A stretch of DNA of 64,000 nucleotides from Zhengitettix transpicula (GCA_037074705.1 CM073590.1:11974001-12038000); one strand, 5' to 3'; shown: positions 35,047 to 48,353, numbered from the stretch's first letter. Program-made: numbers and translations. Notes: generated by a model not told the origin, from the sequence alone.

Positions 35047-37473
35047 GAAGTACAATTTTGTAAATATATAAAAAAATACTACAAAAATGAGTTCCTTTTC
35101 ATCGGGGTTCAGGTGGGCTTTCGCTATTAGTAGTGGCAGTCCCAACTGTTCCGCTAAGCCAGTAGCAGTCATCAGCCTCTCACAATCCACTCAGCTGATC
35201 GGTCTCGATTTTTAAAACTCTTTTGAATTTTTGTCATGTAACAGTTAATTTTCTCTATATACAATGGAAAATCTACATTCACGTTAAATATATCAATTTA
35301 AACATGCGTTCCTCAGTACAATCGACTTTACTCTAATATTTTGTTATTCAAGTGGTGTGTGGCGATATAATAGGTTTTGAACTAATTATATAAAGAAAAC
35401 TAATATTTTTTCATATATTATTAAAGTAAAAGAAATTCATTAATTAAAATAATGTTTTCCCTATGTGCGCCATCCTATTGCAAGCACCGTTGACTTCAAA
35501 TATTTGAAAAATCTCTGATGCAATTATAGAAGAATAGTAGAAACTTATTGTGGTATATTCTCTTTAGGTTTTACTCTCGCGTCAGCTTTAGTAATGTAAA
35601 ACTGACTTTTAAGGTTGCCCGAAATGAGTTTTCAGCTGACTATCTTGTTGTCACTGTCTTGCTTTTATCTTTAAAATCAAAAATCAATCAGTTTCAGGAA
35701 GAAAAAATTAAGTAAGACTGTTTGGTGCCGGCTTAAGCTTCAGGTTACAGCCCCAACTCGTTTTATTTCGAAGAAATCAGGGCCAATAATCCCCCAGACT
35801 CAAATGGCTTACTGATATTGTAGAGGCTTTCCGTAATTTAGGATTTTACTGAGCATAATGCACACAACTTTGTTTATTCACGTGTCCTTTTAACTGCAAA
35901 TAAGCTTCGTTACATATATTAAATTTGCAAAAAGCTCCAACACGCATTACACAAGAAAACGGCTTAAATTCGGTTCATTTCGGTTTAATTCCAGTTAATA
36001 TTAAATCTTATGTTTATTTAAAAAACCGGAATAAAAAAGATTCTTGTGACGTCAAATAACACTTCATGATTCGCCATTTTTTTTTAAAATTTACTCACGC
36101 AGAATGAGCGTAACATTCCCGTCAAATGATCGTTGTGACCGAAGACCAGCGCTTACAAGGTCTGACGATTTTAAAACAAATCACTTTTATCATTCACCCT
36201 GTATAAAAGAAATGTATTGAGAATAATTTCAATACAAAAGGTTAGTTGCTTCTTTCGTTTGGACTTTGATAATCACGAAACTTCTTATTGTTAAGTCTAT
36301 ATTAAGGTTAGTTTAATCCAATATAATCTGGTAACGATATTGTGGTGTCAATTTATGTACGAAATATTTTTGATCATTTGCAAAATATTCACTAGATTAA
36401 TGCATACATTTTGTATAATAAAATCCGGGTGCTTATTCGACATTGTGGTTGGTTGATGGTGGGTGAAGGTGTGCTCATCCTTACAAATATAAAGTAATGG
36501 ACATGCGAGGCAATTTTAATGCACACAATTTGAAATTAATAAGATTCTACACCGGACTTGGGTAGATAAATCTAAGTAGGGTTGTTTAGGAAAGTGAGTA
36601 CTTCTCAGGGATTATTCAGAGGGTGTCATTTATTCACACAGGACCAGGTAGATCAATAGTTTAATAATTTAGAGGAAAGAACAATGTTAAGAATCCCTGT
36701 CCCTGCTACAAGTTTGTGAAGCCATTTGCTAGATCTCAACTGACTTAAGTCAGTTCGATCCAGCATCAAAGCAGCACCAAGGAGTTCCGACATAAAAAGC
36801 TTTAACAGTATCAGGTACTTACTAGCTATTAAGTTATTACCCAGTCTAAAGAGTTCCTTCTCATGGAAAATATTTCCCTAACTTATAATTTGGTATAATT
36901 TTAAAATATATTTAGACATATCCAAATTCAATTATTATATGTTTTAAATCACAATATACACCTTCCAAATATTTCCCCGAATCTACAGTACAGAATCTTC
37001 TAAACTTCGCAAATCTTGACATTAAAAACTAGCGGAATCTATTAAACAATTGCGGCACCATTCAACAGGGAATTTTACTAAAAACAACATATCAAATAGG
37101 CCATTGATGATGATTATAGGGGAAACATTTTTTCGGCAGAACGAGAGTACACCGAAATAGAGTTTGGTGAAATAGTCAAATTACATAATCAGGATGAGAA
37201 TCGTACAATGCCTATCACAACTTACGGTATGGTGAAAGAGTAGTGGGAAATCTTAACCCACTGTGGCTCCCGGAAGATTGCGACATAATCTTGATATCAG
37301 TCACATGAAAACGATGGCGAAGAGTGGTCGAAAGGTTACGGTTCCACACAAACTGTAACCTTGGACGGAACTAAAGAACTATGTATTCATTACATTCACA
37401 GTAAAATCTTCATTAGATACACATTAATTTAATGGTATTGAAACGAACTTTATAGCAGACAAATTTTAAAAAT
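35047..37473. other. Long AT-rich stretch, no gene recognised
   Basis: A CACCCTGTATA motif near 36197, often found at ends of dispersed arthropod repeats, has no partner that I could identify. No coding signature. Confidence 0.35.
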
Positions 37474-37794
37474 AAACACTTGAAATAAGTAAAATTTAAA
37501 TCTGCCGGACATTTTGACGCGAATTGGCGTCTTTTTCTATCGGCGAATAACTTAAGACTGTAGTTGAACAACAAACAAAAAATTAGTTAAGACTGTAGTT
37601 GAACAACAAACAAAAAATTAGTTAAGACTGTAGTTGAACAACAAACTGAAAATTAGATAAGACTGTAGGTGAACAACAAATTAAAAATTAGTTTGTTGTT
37701 CAACTACAGTCTTAAGTTGTTCGCCGATAGAAAAAAACGCCAATCCCCGTCGAAACGTCCGGCAGCTTTAAAATTTACTTATTTTAATTGTTTC
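37474..37794. mobile_element. Inverted-repeat element enclosing a 35-bp tandem array
   Basis: The left arm (37474-37577) and right arm (37691-37794) are reverse complements over about 104 bp with roughly ten differences. They read inward from AAGTAAATTTT-like sequence through a GCCGGACRTTTYGACG motif, CTATCGGCGAA and AAGACTGTAGTTGAACAACA. Between them lies a tandem array. The right arm carries CGTCGAAACGTCCGG; the left arm on its minus strand has GACGCCAATTCGCGTC, a perfect stem, directly before AAAATGTCCGG. This resembles hammerhead stem II and GAAAC in a decayed terminal repeat. Confidence 0.75.
37552..37691 (+). repeat. 35-bp tandem repeat, four units
   Basis: Units start at 37552, 37587, 37622 and 37657, each TTAAGACTGTAGTTGAACAA followed by CAAACAAAAAATTAG with few changes. 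The unit is built from the inner end of the flanking arm, so it probably arose by slippage or uneven reverse transcription of that arm. Confidence 0.9.
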
Positions 37795-39449
37795 TTATTC
37801 AATTTTTTCTGTATTATTTTCATTATATCATTATTTTCTACAGACGTTAATTTTTTGTTTATGTTATAAATTTATATGTATGCATACGTGTCATGGTTTG
37901 CTCGATGCTATAAAGTAGTAATTCACTGATTAAAATATATATGTTGGAAAGTATGTAACTATCTTTTACTCAAAATATGAACAGTGTATAATTTTTCGTT
38001 GTATCGTTGTCATTTAATATTTATACGAATTACATAAAGAACATATCTAAACTAATATATTTTAACTATAGTTTTTTCAAATTTGCTAATTAAAACTAAA
38101 AACTAATAATTATTTTATTTATGTTCTTTTAATCTCTTATTTCTCGGCGTTGTTTCCTTACAATTAAAGTTAATTATTTCAATGTATCATTGAAATTTCT
38201 AATAGAATGTAATACAATTTTTGTTCAATACTAAATTCTTCAACAAAAAAAATATTTGAGCTCATATTTAAATTTTAGAATTTACAACTTAATTGGAAAA
38301 TATATCAAATTTCAAATTTGTTTTATCCTCTGTTCATTGAATCATATTCGTAAGGTGGCCAACTAAGAACGTAAAATATTTTAATATATCTCTGGCGACC
38401 GTAGTAATTTCGATTGTATTAATTTACGAACTTTAATTGAAAAATAAGAATCCTTTGTTAACATAATACATAAATTGCACAAATACTGTGTGACATTGTG
38501 TCTATAGTATTGTTTGTGTAAGTAAATACCATTACCAGTAAAATGTCTTCCTCAGCTCAAGCTTTATAGAAAATATCCGATAGGATTACGGCATATATTA
38601 TAAAATACTGCAATTATTGTTTTTCCAACTGATAATTGAGCGAGTAAAAATATCAAACAATAAAAAGTGATGCAACAAATTGTGTTCGTAATTAAAGTTA
38701 TATTTAGTTAGGGTTAGTATTCATGTTATAAAAATACTCTGAAATATTTATATATTTGATGAAAGTTTATTAAACAGCCCTGTTTATAAATGATAGAAAA
38801 ACATAAACTTTTAATAAAACATGAACTGTTATGTATACTAAAACACTTTTCTAATAATCTTAATTAAAACAATTTTATGCTGTTAGACTTTCATATAAAC
38901 TGGAAAGTATCCCGAATGGTGTTACAGCAAAGTTTCTTAATTTCAAAATAAACGTGTGATTCTGCATGCAGTTATCAGAAATAATTGAACGGCATTAAAC
39001 TCGTTTCAACAATAAAAATCTTTAAAAATAACTAACAAATTGCATTTTCAGAGTGAAAAGTCGAATAGTTTTAATAAGTTATGAATTTGTAACATTTCGT
39101 TCAAATTCAATGTTTTGATATATTCAAAATTGTATATTTCTATACAGATTGTCGTAATGACATAAAAACTACTGTATTATACAAATATTTACTCAACTCT
39201 GTATTAATAAAATATCAGAACCTTCCCATCCGTAATACCGTTCAATCTCGAAATCTCATCAAGTTGTTGGCTTCGCTGGGGGAAGATATTTTTCACAGGT
39301 ATAAAATACATACAAGTTTGTGTTCACTCAACGGATTTATGTTTTTTACATTTGCATAATTAATTATTCCCTTCTAGTTTATTATATAATTACGTATAAA
39401 ATATTATTTTTGTATTTTCTATTTCATAGTACGAACGAGTCAAATGTCG

Positions 39450-39486
<37 letters not shown>

Positions 39487-39779
39487 CAAGAATATTTACT
39501 TACAATAAATTGTTCTGAGTAGGATTAATTTATATACTGTGTTAAAATATTATTATTTTTCCTTACATATTTGTCCTGGCTCTTCCTGTATTACGAATAT
39601 TTTTAGAAATAAAACTTTTATGCGTTGCCATGGTATTTATTTATCTCAGAAAAATATTAGACTCGACACTTATCTCTTAGTGAACACGTTATTTAACCAG
39701 CATCGTGGGAGCGTCAGTTTTTTGAAACATGTATCATTTCATGGCCTTACATATTCAGACGGAATGCTATTGTCACCAT
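37795..39779. other. AT-rich stretch with one (AT)n tract
   Basis: The (AT)n microsatellite is at 39452-39482. A CTACAGACGTTAATTTTT motif near 37842 matches the outer flank of the fold-back family (30505, 48910). No gene seen. Confidence 0.4.
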
Positions 39780-41170
39780 AACCGGTATGACTCACTGCAG
39801 CTTAATTGAGTCAAGAAATCTACTGGCACCTTAAATGAGATTAGAAACTTAAAATAATTCTAAAATCCTGTACACTTACGAAAAGCAAACAATTCCAGGT
39901 GTCTTAACAGAATCAAAATAACTTTCGGTTCATTTCAAGAGTGTAAAATAATACCAGTAACAAAATTACTTCCGGTATCCTAAAATGCTTGCGTCCCCCA
40001 ACATTATACTAGGAATGTTTTACCCAGCCCGTGTTTGTTCATAGATCGTAACTAACCAGTTAGGTACAAATTCCGTCACGTGTCTGAAGATAGTATGCGG
40101 AAGTTTTCATCCAAGATCACTTCCATTCCTAGAGGCTGAACTACAATTTTGTTTAACCCCCTTCCGCTCCCCTCTGAGAGATTTAACTAAAACTTAACCG
40201 GCAATTTGAATGTCAGAATTAAACATAGTGTCGTACAAAACAACAGTTTAGTTGTATAATTATGTAACGGCCTTTCACTTCTACCTGACCCAACCCAGCA
40301 CATAGGGGATGAAGTAACCTTTAACCTTCATGTTGAATGTCAGAATGAAACTCAGCGCCTTCTATAACCCCAGTCCACCCTAGTCGGTCGTTTTTCATTA
40401 TTTTTTATAAAGTGATTTTCGCACCCACCGCTATGGGTGCTCCCCTTCATTATCATTAGGGGGTTGAAATTAAGCACTGAGAGCTTCTAGAATTATACAA
40501 TAAAAATCTGGGACTCTGAATACTTTTCATATGACGCTAATAATTGCCAATTTAGTTTGGTTTTAAAATTCCACCCTTCACCGCCACCAGTATAGGAGCT
40601 AAAGGTGTTTTACCCATCCAGTATTTGTTCCTGAATCTTAAATAACATTTACACAAAATTTGGTACTATTTTCTTCCAGTTATTAAGATTGAACGCGGAA
40701 CTTTGTTTAACCCCTTCCACTCCCCTCCGAGGGGTTTAACTAAAAGTTAACCGGCATGTTGAATGTCCGAATCAAACTCAGACACGTCCATAACCCCCGG
40801 TTTGACACTAATCTTAATTGTTTCTGCGTTATATATATGTAACACCCCTCACCCAACTCCTAAGGGTGCTTCCCTCCCATGCGAAAATTTTATACACAAA
40901 CTACATCGAGAAAACAGTATCAATCTCGTTGACCCCGATAAGTATTTTTTAGACACAAAAATTGGCCATTTTTGCGTGTTAAAATTTGTATCAGAACCCA
41001 CTTCCGCATCTAGAAGTTACAGTCGTTTCTTATGCCCACAGTGATTTTTCTTGTTCGAACTGATTAAGTGTACAAAATTGGTCGAAATTTGTGAGCGTAA
41101 CTAATACATATACATACAAAGACACTTATGAACGTACCTAATACATAGACACCCACACAAACATCCAATG
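39780..41170 (-). mobile_element. Helitron-like repeat, minus copy with several units
   Basis: At least three family units occur on the minus strand; the boxes CCCCTCTGAGAG / CCCCTCCGAGGGG near 40172 and 40724 are spaced about 550 bp apart with GTTAACCGGCA following each. The right end (41100-41160) is the ACATACAT-rich run of the family's 5' side. No 3' hairpin is visible at the left edge. Confidence 0.5.
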
Positions 41171-44100
41171 TTTTTTATTAGATTTAATATAATATTATAT
41201 TTTGTCAAATAATTTTAACATATACGTACATATGCGTACATTCAAAACTGTCTTACGTTAAGAAATTCCAAAATTGTGGACGAAAATTCGTAGAAAAATA
41301 ATAACATATTGGCCGTTTTTTGGTTTATTTATAACATTTTTATTCCCATACGTTTTCCACACAAACAAATAACGTGCTGAAAATTATTTTGGAGCTTTTT
41401 TCACTGTATAAATGCTTTCCATATTATTTAATTATTTTATTTTTACTAATTTGACACTAAATATACTTTTAATTAAAACTAGATTGAATGACTCTAATAA
41501 TTGTTTCATTTTTATTATTTATATATATATAATAAAAATATTATATATGAACCATTAATATAATTATAATAGTGACTTATATTCCGTTTTTATAGTTTTA
41601 AATAAATTTTCTCGTCCGATGACGTTTTAAAAATTTGTATATTTGCTCTTAATTGTTTTCTTATTTTTCATGAATTAATATTTAAGCAACTCAATCGTAT
41701 GAAATGGTTTTAAGTTTGAAGAAAGTAGTAGTTAATTTAATTTATTGTTAAAATACACGTAATCACATGATAATGACCATACAACTGTATACGGAGCTTA
41801 GTAAATAACGTATGTATTTTAATGTGTGAGAGAAGAGAAGCCGCTTCTCACGAGACACACTACAATCAATACGAAGCCACAACAGTGACACCTTACAGAC
41901 ACTTCATATACACTACTTCTTTTGCCCTCGCTTTGTACAAAATGTCTCGTTTTCCTGACGTACAGTTTTTTTTCGTGGCCTTGAAATAGAATGAGTAGTA
42001 TTTGTAACATGAACTGTTTTTGTTAGGAAGCAGTCGATTTTCAATTGAACATTTCCTCACAGTAATCAGTTATAATCATATAATTGTGGAGTAAATTGTG
42101 AATTTAATATTTTTCCACATTTATATTGAAACAATTTTATATGGTTTTATCCTTCAGGGTTCATTCAATTTATATATTAATAAATCTGCTATTTATATAC
42201 TTCATATAAGTTTTAATTCGTATGTGATTGAGACAAATCACAAGGTAGTGTTGACGTGAGAGTATGTAATGCTTCTGAAGTATCAGCAACAACGTTTTAT
42301 TTTATGGATATCAGTAGCAGCTGTCAGATAAACAGGAGGGGGTAAAATAATTTGTAGGCTTCGGTGGGTGTCGAATTTCTAGTTAGCAGCAAACAGAATA
42401 CTCTAATTACCCTAGGGGATCGCAATCCATTAAGACGTATCTATATATAGAATTTATTTTGGGCCGCGTTGAGTGGAAAGGTTAATATCGATCAATTGTG
42501 GCCACACAAAGGAAGAAGCTAGGCAGCCGTGCCTTACGTGGCCCTACGTTGTACACCGTTCGTTATTCGTGGCTGTGACATTTGTGACGCAGTCGTCGCC
42601 ACCAGGGAGTCTGCGTTATTTCAAATTACGAACGTCATGTTATTTGAAACGGGTGGCTGTAAAAAAATTGTATTGATCCAAATGTGTATTTAATATTTAC
42701 AAACATGTGCGTATCCAACTTCTCGAATAAAATAACAGTCTAATCATTTGTTCATTTCCATGTTACATTCACATCCCAGTCGTTAGGGTGTATACAAATG
42801 TATCCCATAACTCTCTATTTACAGTTAACAAAAATAACTCCAAAAAGCAAAATATAATTTACACATTCTCCCTAATATACCATTACCGTTAAGAGAAAAC
42901 ATAATATACACCATTGCAAATGTTTTACAAAATTCCTCCAAAAAATAATCCTCTCTCTCTCAGCATTGTGTAAGCCGTCGGGTCTTGCCCTGTAATAATC
43001 CCATTTCCTAATCAACTTTATAGGTACATCAACATTTTCCTTCGCGGGTCCGTTTGTCTTATCATAATTACCCATCAACTCTTGTAACGTCAGTACCGAA
43101 ATATGACAACCACTGTTCATACCCTTTACGTAATAGCGAAAATAATATTTTTTGATATTAATAAATTTTTCTATAAGTGATAAAGAAAACGTTTACGAAA
43201 AAAAGAAACGATTTTTTGCATTAACTCAAATTGTTAATTAAAAGAATTTAATTCTGTTAGTTCCACATCGTGGTATGGTAAGATTTCCTAATTGCAAAAC
43301 ATATACTCTGATTATGTTATTATAAATACCATTATCAGAAATTATTCTATAACGTAGGCAGCGTTACAATTATCAAATTCTTTAAAAAGAAGTACCAAGT
43401 TGTATTTTCAACATGAAAAGTCAAATTGTCTCAAAAATCATGTTATCCGGTGTTTCCTTATGCCGTATTGCAGTGATTCTTCTTGTTAGATGATTACGCA
43501 ACTAGTCGCAACTTGTTCCATTATTTACAAATAAAATTAAATTTATAATCCACTTGCTTATTTCTGTCCCAACACATTTTCAGAATGATATTTTGAAGGA
43601 GGGATCAAATAAAATAAAATATTTACTATATTTTAATATAAAATATAGAAATTTTAAGGCTCCACACAGTGTACATTTGAAGTAGCAGAGATAAAATATG
43701 TGTCGCGGGACCAGAAGATCATCTTGTACTACTCTTCTTATTCATAAATCAACGAGACCGATTATTTCCCCATTGTACCCCACATTGTGTCAAAAGCTTC
43801 GATCAGTTTTGTATTAGCAAATAGTGTATTGATGGAAAATTTAAGTATTAGGAGTCTTATAAATGCCAAACGCTATCTTCATGTTAATAATATGATTACA
43901 TGTACAGGCCTACACAACCGCAGCTGATAGAGTGCGGCTCAATTATCTGTGATACAAGAAATATTATATCAAGGCTCTAAAAGTTATACAGAGTGCAGCT
44001 GCAACATATGTGAAGCGAGGTCCTGGACATGGGCATGAGGAAGTTCAAGAAATAGGTATCTTTTAGAAATCTTCGAAGGATATTAAATTAGAATTAATAA

Positions 44101-44333
44101 CTATATTAGAAGGTATGATAGCTGCATAATAGTGGAAGTAAATTTCAAAACTGATGTCGGAAAATATTCCACTTATAAACCGGGTCGTGATTAGAATAAA
44201 CTACTTCTGAAATTTTTTGAGAATGTTGTGAGAACACAAAATCGATGAAGAACAATCTGTCCTGAGCATTTGATATATCCCATATTCATAAATTATCTCA
44301 TTATATCACCAGAATTTCCAACATATCTTAAAA
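41171..44333. other. Long stretch without a recognised gene
   Basis: AT-rich. A GC-richer patch at 42465-42660 and an 82-codon minus frame at 42872-43120 show no motif I recognise. Confidence 0.35.
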
Positions 44334-44560
44334 ATGTTCACTACCCGCAACAATCCGACTCAGCAAAATGAATTACTCACAAAACAAACAGCACCATGCG
44401 GGTGCGGACCCTCATACTCAGGCGAAACAAAAAGGGCTGTACCTACCAGAATCGATGAACACAGGAAAAAATTACTAGATGGTGAAATCACTGAATCCAA
44501 ATTAGCCGAACACTCGTGGGAATGAAACCGTAAATTCTACTTCATTCAATGATTTTTCAA
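44334..44560 (+). pseudogene. GIY-YIG endonuclease remnant of a Penelope-like element
   Basis: The frame contains CGCGPSYSGETKRAVPTRIDEHRK and ends with SKLAEHSWE before a stop at 44523. In Penelope-like elements the GIY-YIG domain reads CxCG-xxYIGxTxR--xTRxxEH followed by a -SALAEH- block, so the order and spacing fit. The first half (the GIY strand) is lost, YIG is changed to YSG, and after the stop the expected continuation is still readable as NRKFYFIQ. The reverse transcriptase part was not found upstream. The piece is a dead fragment; its orientation is plus. Confidence 0.65.
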
Positions 44561-45463
44561 TCACTTATTATTTAGTTTTACATGAATCATAGACTCTATA
44601 TATATTAATGTTAAAAAACTCGTTTTCAGAAATAATATCCCGTAAGTTCGTATTTTCTGAATTCGTCACCATGAGGACTCCTCAAAAAATTCCAAAGTTG
44701 TAGTCATCTAAGTCAACTTACTCCGTACTCTGCTTCTCCCTGGTTCCCAATTCGGAAGAACGATGTGATTATAGTTGCCCCTGTATGTATAATTTATAGT
44801 CTACACATATATAAATGTTCAGATTCTCGACGACTGCTATGAATGTATCATTTCCTCGAAGACGTTATCCGAATGTATATAATTTCTACTTATTTTTGGG
44901 CGACAATCGTTTGGCGTACCTCTGCTCTCTATGTTAATAATTCCTCGCTTTCTCTGAAATCGTAATTTGGATTGTATTCTTGTAATGTCTCTTTGCTGCT
45001 CTAACTGTCTCCTCTACTGTCTTCTTTATCTAATTTTTTGCTTATCATCTTTGTTCTACTTACTAAGGCAATGGAATACTCAATTAATACTTCTAATAAT
45101 GGATAAACTTACCTGCAGAAGTTTCTTAGACATTTCCTCGTTTGACTAAAATAATACTAGAAAGAATATGTAAGCGTAAAAGTTACTTTTCTTTTTCATC
45201 TTCTACTTTTTCTTCACCATACTACTATATTTACTTTTAATACCTATCCAGTGCTCAAATCTATGGAGTGTTATTAGCCCGACTAAAGAGACTTTTAGTA
45301 GTTTCAGGTCTTTCCCTTTCCGAATCATTATTGTAACACCTTCCCATGAGGCCATATAAACGAACCAGAAAATGAAAGCGTAATGATCGTTTTACTTCAC
45401 TAGATTTTCAAATAGTGTCTATTCTTTCCAAAATTGGACACAAAAAGGTCACCTTTATTGAAG
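44561..45463. other. AT-rich stretch, no gene seen
   Basis: Short frames only. Confidence 0.4.
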
Positions 45464-45471
45464 CTCTAGAC

Positions 45472-45974
45472 CGGTGTTTCCCATCGTGTGACACGCGTCC
45501 CACCGGGGGTGGGGGGAATTCGAAAATAAGCTCGTCTAGAATTTAAAACCGCTAGCTATGAATTAACTTATAGAAAAGGAAAAATTGTTGGTATCTTAAT
45601 TTGAAATAAGCATTTGGTAAGTTTAGTGCTTTTCATAGAGCCACACTAGAAAGATTGGAATAATAACTACGGTGTACTTAGAGAGAATTTTTTACTATTT
45701 CTACTGAAGGAATAGTACGTACTTTGTTGGAAGATTGCTATGACATGAGCTAAGTAGTCTAGTGCTAACTCCGCGAAACTTAATGTTGTACAAAAGCTCG
45801 AATGGCCGAAAGGTTTCGCGATCTCAGATTTATGTAAATTATAACTTGGTTTGTGCACAGAATTATTACAATAGAAGAACCGTGATACACATGATGAAAT
45901 TAGGGTTCTTTAGGAATTAATTCCATTTTTTAATATTAAAAATATGTATGGTAAAAAAGGGTTGGGAAACACTG
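45472..45974. mobile_element. hAT MITE, about 500 bp
   Basis: The termini CGGTGTTTCCCATCG and, reversed, CAGTGTTTCCCAACCC are hAT-type inverted repeats. The flanks CTCTAGAC (45464-45471) and TTCTAGTC (45975-45982) agree at 6 of 8 positions, as expected for an old 8-bp target duplication. No transposase is encoded. Confidence 0.75.
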
Positions 45975-45982
45975 TTCTAGTC

Positions 45983-46348
45983 TCGTTTTTGTATCTCCAT
46001 CTGATAACCTTTTTTTGGGTATTCCCTTGTCTTCAAAAATAATTCAGGAAAATTATGAGGTTAAGTCATTAAACTTAGCCTATCCTGGTTTTCCCAAAAA
46101 ATAGCAACGTAAGACGGTTACTTGAACTGAATATAAACTTCACACCTACCAACACCTACAAAATCTTAGTTTGCAGTCACAAATTCGCCTCGATTTCTCT
46201 TGCCTCCACTAATTTCACACAGCATGTACAAAATTCCATAAATATTGAAAAGCTTGTTAATACTTTCAGCATTGACACGCACTACAATATAACTATACTC
46301 GCATGGAGATGCATAAAATTCAAGTTATGTAAAAATGTATGAAACGAT
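45983..46348. other. Short unassigned stretch
   Basis: No gene or repeat recognised. Confidence 0.4.
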
Positions 46349-46610
46349 CCTCTCCCGCTATCGGAAGGGCGTGGGACAACTACCCAATGCCCGACCTACC
46401 TGATGCAGGTTTTTCTAGGGTTTGTCCTGCATTTATTTTAGGCTAATGCCGAATAGGATCCTTAAAATACAGCCCGGGGGCCCTAGCTACCCTTGACTAC
46501 CGTCCTCCACCATTCCGCATCCGCCCTTTCAAATCCCTTTCCTATGCTATAAGAGGGGAGTTGCCACTACGTGAATTACCCTATACATAGCCTGTCTACA
46601 CCCAAAAAAA
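46349..46610 (+). mobile_element. R1 retroposon copy 8, 5' truncated
   Basis: It starts at TCCTCTCCCGCTATCGG, about halfway through the family, and ends TAGCCTGTCTACACCCAAAAAAAAGG. The changed tail junction (TGTCTACACC) is shared with copy 11, so these two may form a subfamily. Confidence 0.7.
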
Positions 46611-47911
46611 AGGATCCATACTACTTCATACTACCGAAGATTGTTCAATATGCTACATCAGAAACACTATTGATTAATTGTTTGTGATCTATTTTGAGTA
46701 CTGAATTGTCTTGAGTTCTTTAAAACCATAGAACAATTTCATAAACGCCTGAATATAGGTCCAAATTATGAAATGTCTTATAGCTTTTAAATATTCCTAG
46801 AGTTTCCGCTAATTAAAGTGCATGGAGATGAAGGAAATAGACAGTATCTATAAATTTGAGTTTACGACACAGAACTGGGTCACCATCGATCACGGTCGGT
46901 GAATGCCAACTTGAGAAAGCGTTGCCTTGACCCGTCGGAGATAAGTTGGATTCAAAGAGGCGTTTAGTTGTTCGGGATTAGCAGAGACCTCATTTGTGGG
47001 ACTGTCTTGTGGAGCAGCGGACGGCTTAGGCCGTCCGTGAAACGTCCCTGAACCTATGACTTAAGTAGTGGCGAGTCATTCCATCAATTACACAGCCAAT
47101 TCATCAAAAATAAGATTATCAACAACTCAATAAAACTTGTAAAACATATTTTTTATCAAATAATATTGTGATAAAAAATGTAACTTCGTCATGTCTCATG
47201 CCAACTTCTTTAACGTTTTTATATAATGTTATGTCAACTGAATATCTGTTAAATGTGATTACAATATCATCATAAAGTCACACTTAATATCCCTTCCGAT
47301 TTTTAACAACTTAGGGGAATCAGAAATTATTTAAGTCACTGGTTGCCAAAGTTTGAAAGGGATTGCTATTGTGATGCGCGTACTTAATAATGAAAATTAA
47401 TTACGAACAAAATGTAAGAAATAAAAAATTCACGACGTTTAAATACAAGAACAGATATCTGGTAAAAAAAATAAGGCGCCAGCGTGGCGGAATGTCTAGT
47501 GTTCAGGCGTGTTGAGACACTGCAAGACGAGTTTATCAACCTGGATTCCCCAGATCGGCGACATGGGACCTAGAGAATTTTAGGAAGAAAGTTCGTTCAT
47601 ACTAGACGAGTATTTATAAAACCCCAGTGACTTCCCAAGATTTAACGAAGTGCAACGAGAAAATTCCGAAATTTATTTCAAAGACTTACGCGGTCGTGAG
47701 TTACTTTATCGTGTTCAAAATACTGGTCAGCCATTTTCAGTCTAATTCCATTTTTATTTTACTCATGTAAAACACATGTCACGTAGTTGATATTTGACAA
47801 TATAAAAATAAAATTTACATTTTAAGATTTTAGAATCAAAAGACTTAAAAATTATTATCACGTACGAATTGTATTAGTAATAATAAATTTGGCCAAATTC
47901 AAACAAAAGAA
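46611..47911. other. Unassigned stretch with one strong stem-loop
   Basis: No gene seen. The segment 46880-47060 is GC-richer and holds the 8-bp hairpin at 47018-47037. A tRNA-like stretch (GCGTGGCGGAATGTCTAGTG) at 47484 resembles the D-arm of a leucine or serine tRNA but lacks a good B box. Confidence 0.35.
47018..47043 (+). other. Perfect 8-bp hairpin followed by GAAAC
   Basis: CGGACGGC, loop TTAG, GCCGTCCG, then T and GAAACGTCC. The hairpin directly before GAAAC looks like a hammerhead stem II, but the bases just before it (GGAGCAG) do not match CTGANGA. Confidence 0.4.
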
Positions 47912-47935
47912 GTGATAATATAAGTACCGCACAAT

Positions 47936-47964
47936 GTTTCTGGAAACCTTGTTCCTTTCTTCAG
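47936..47964 (-). ncRNA. Hammerhead-like core
   Basis: On the minus strand CTGAAGA, then AAGGAACAAGGTTTCCA, then GAAACATTGTG. GGAAC and GTTTCC form the best stem II of the set. The right terminus of the element (48808-48837) keeps GAAACGCTGTG but has lost CTGANGA. Confidence 0.4.
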
Positions 47965-48353
47965 GAGCAGAAAAAACGAAAGAGCCTAGAGAGAGAGACA
48001 ATTGCACAAGTCAGCGTAACAATAAAGGATCGTAGCAATTGTTGAGTATCATAGAGTCTGTATGTACATTAATTGTTGTAGTGTTTTATTTAATGTGAAG
48101 CATGTCTGATATGTCACGAATTGTACCTGGTGTCAATGTCTAAAATATTAGCACTTTACCAATTAAATGAATGTTTCGAATTTATTATATGTTTGGAGAC
48201 TGCAGATTGTTTATTGTTGAGAAGTTTGATATTAGTCACATGATCCATGATACGGGAATTAAGGGAACTTTTGTTTGCCCTATGTAGCTTAGAGAAAGAC
48301 ATTTTCTAAACTACACCAAGTTTTATGTAAGTAGAATATCAAATATGAATCAT

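Noticed and set aside
37552..37691. CRISPR-like array
   Set aside because: Units are contiguous without distinct spacers, and the setting is eukaryotic; it is a simple tandem repeat.
47476..47580. Possible tRNA-Leu or tRNA-Ser gene
   Set aside because: The D-arm side looks tRNA-like, but there is no proper B box or acceptor-stem pairing. At best it is a decayed SINE head.
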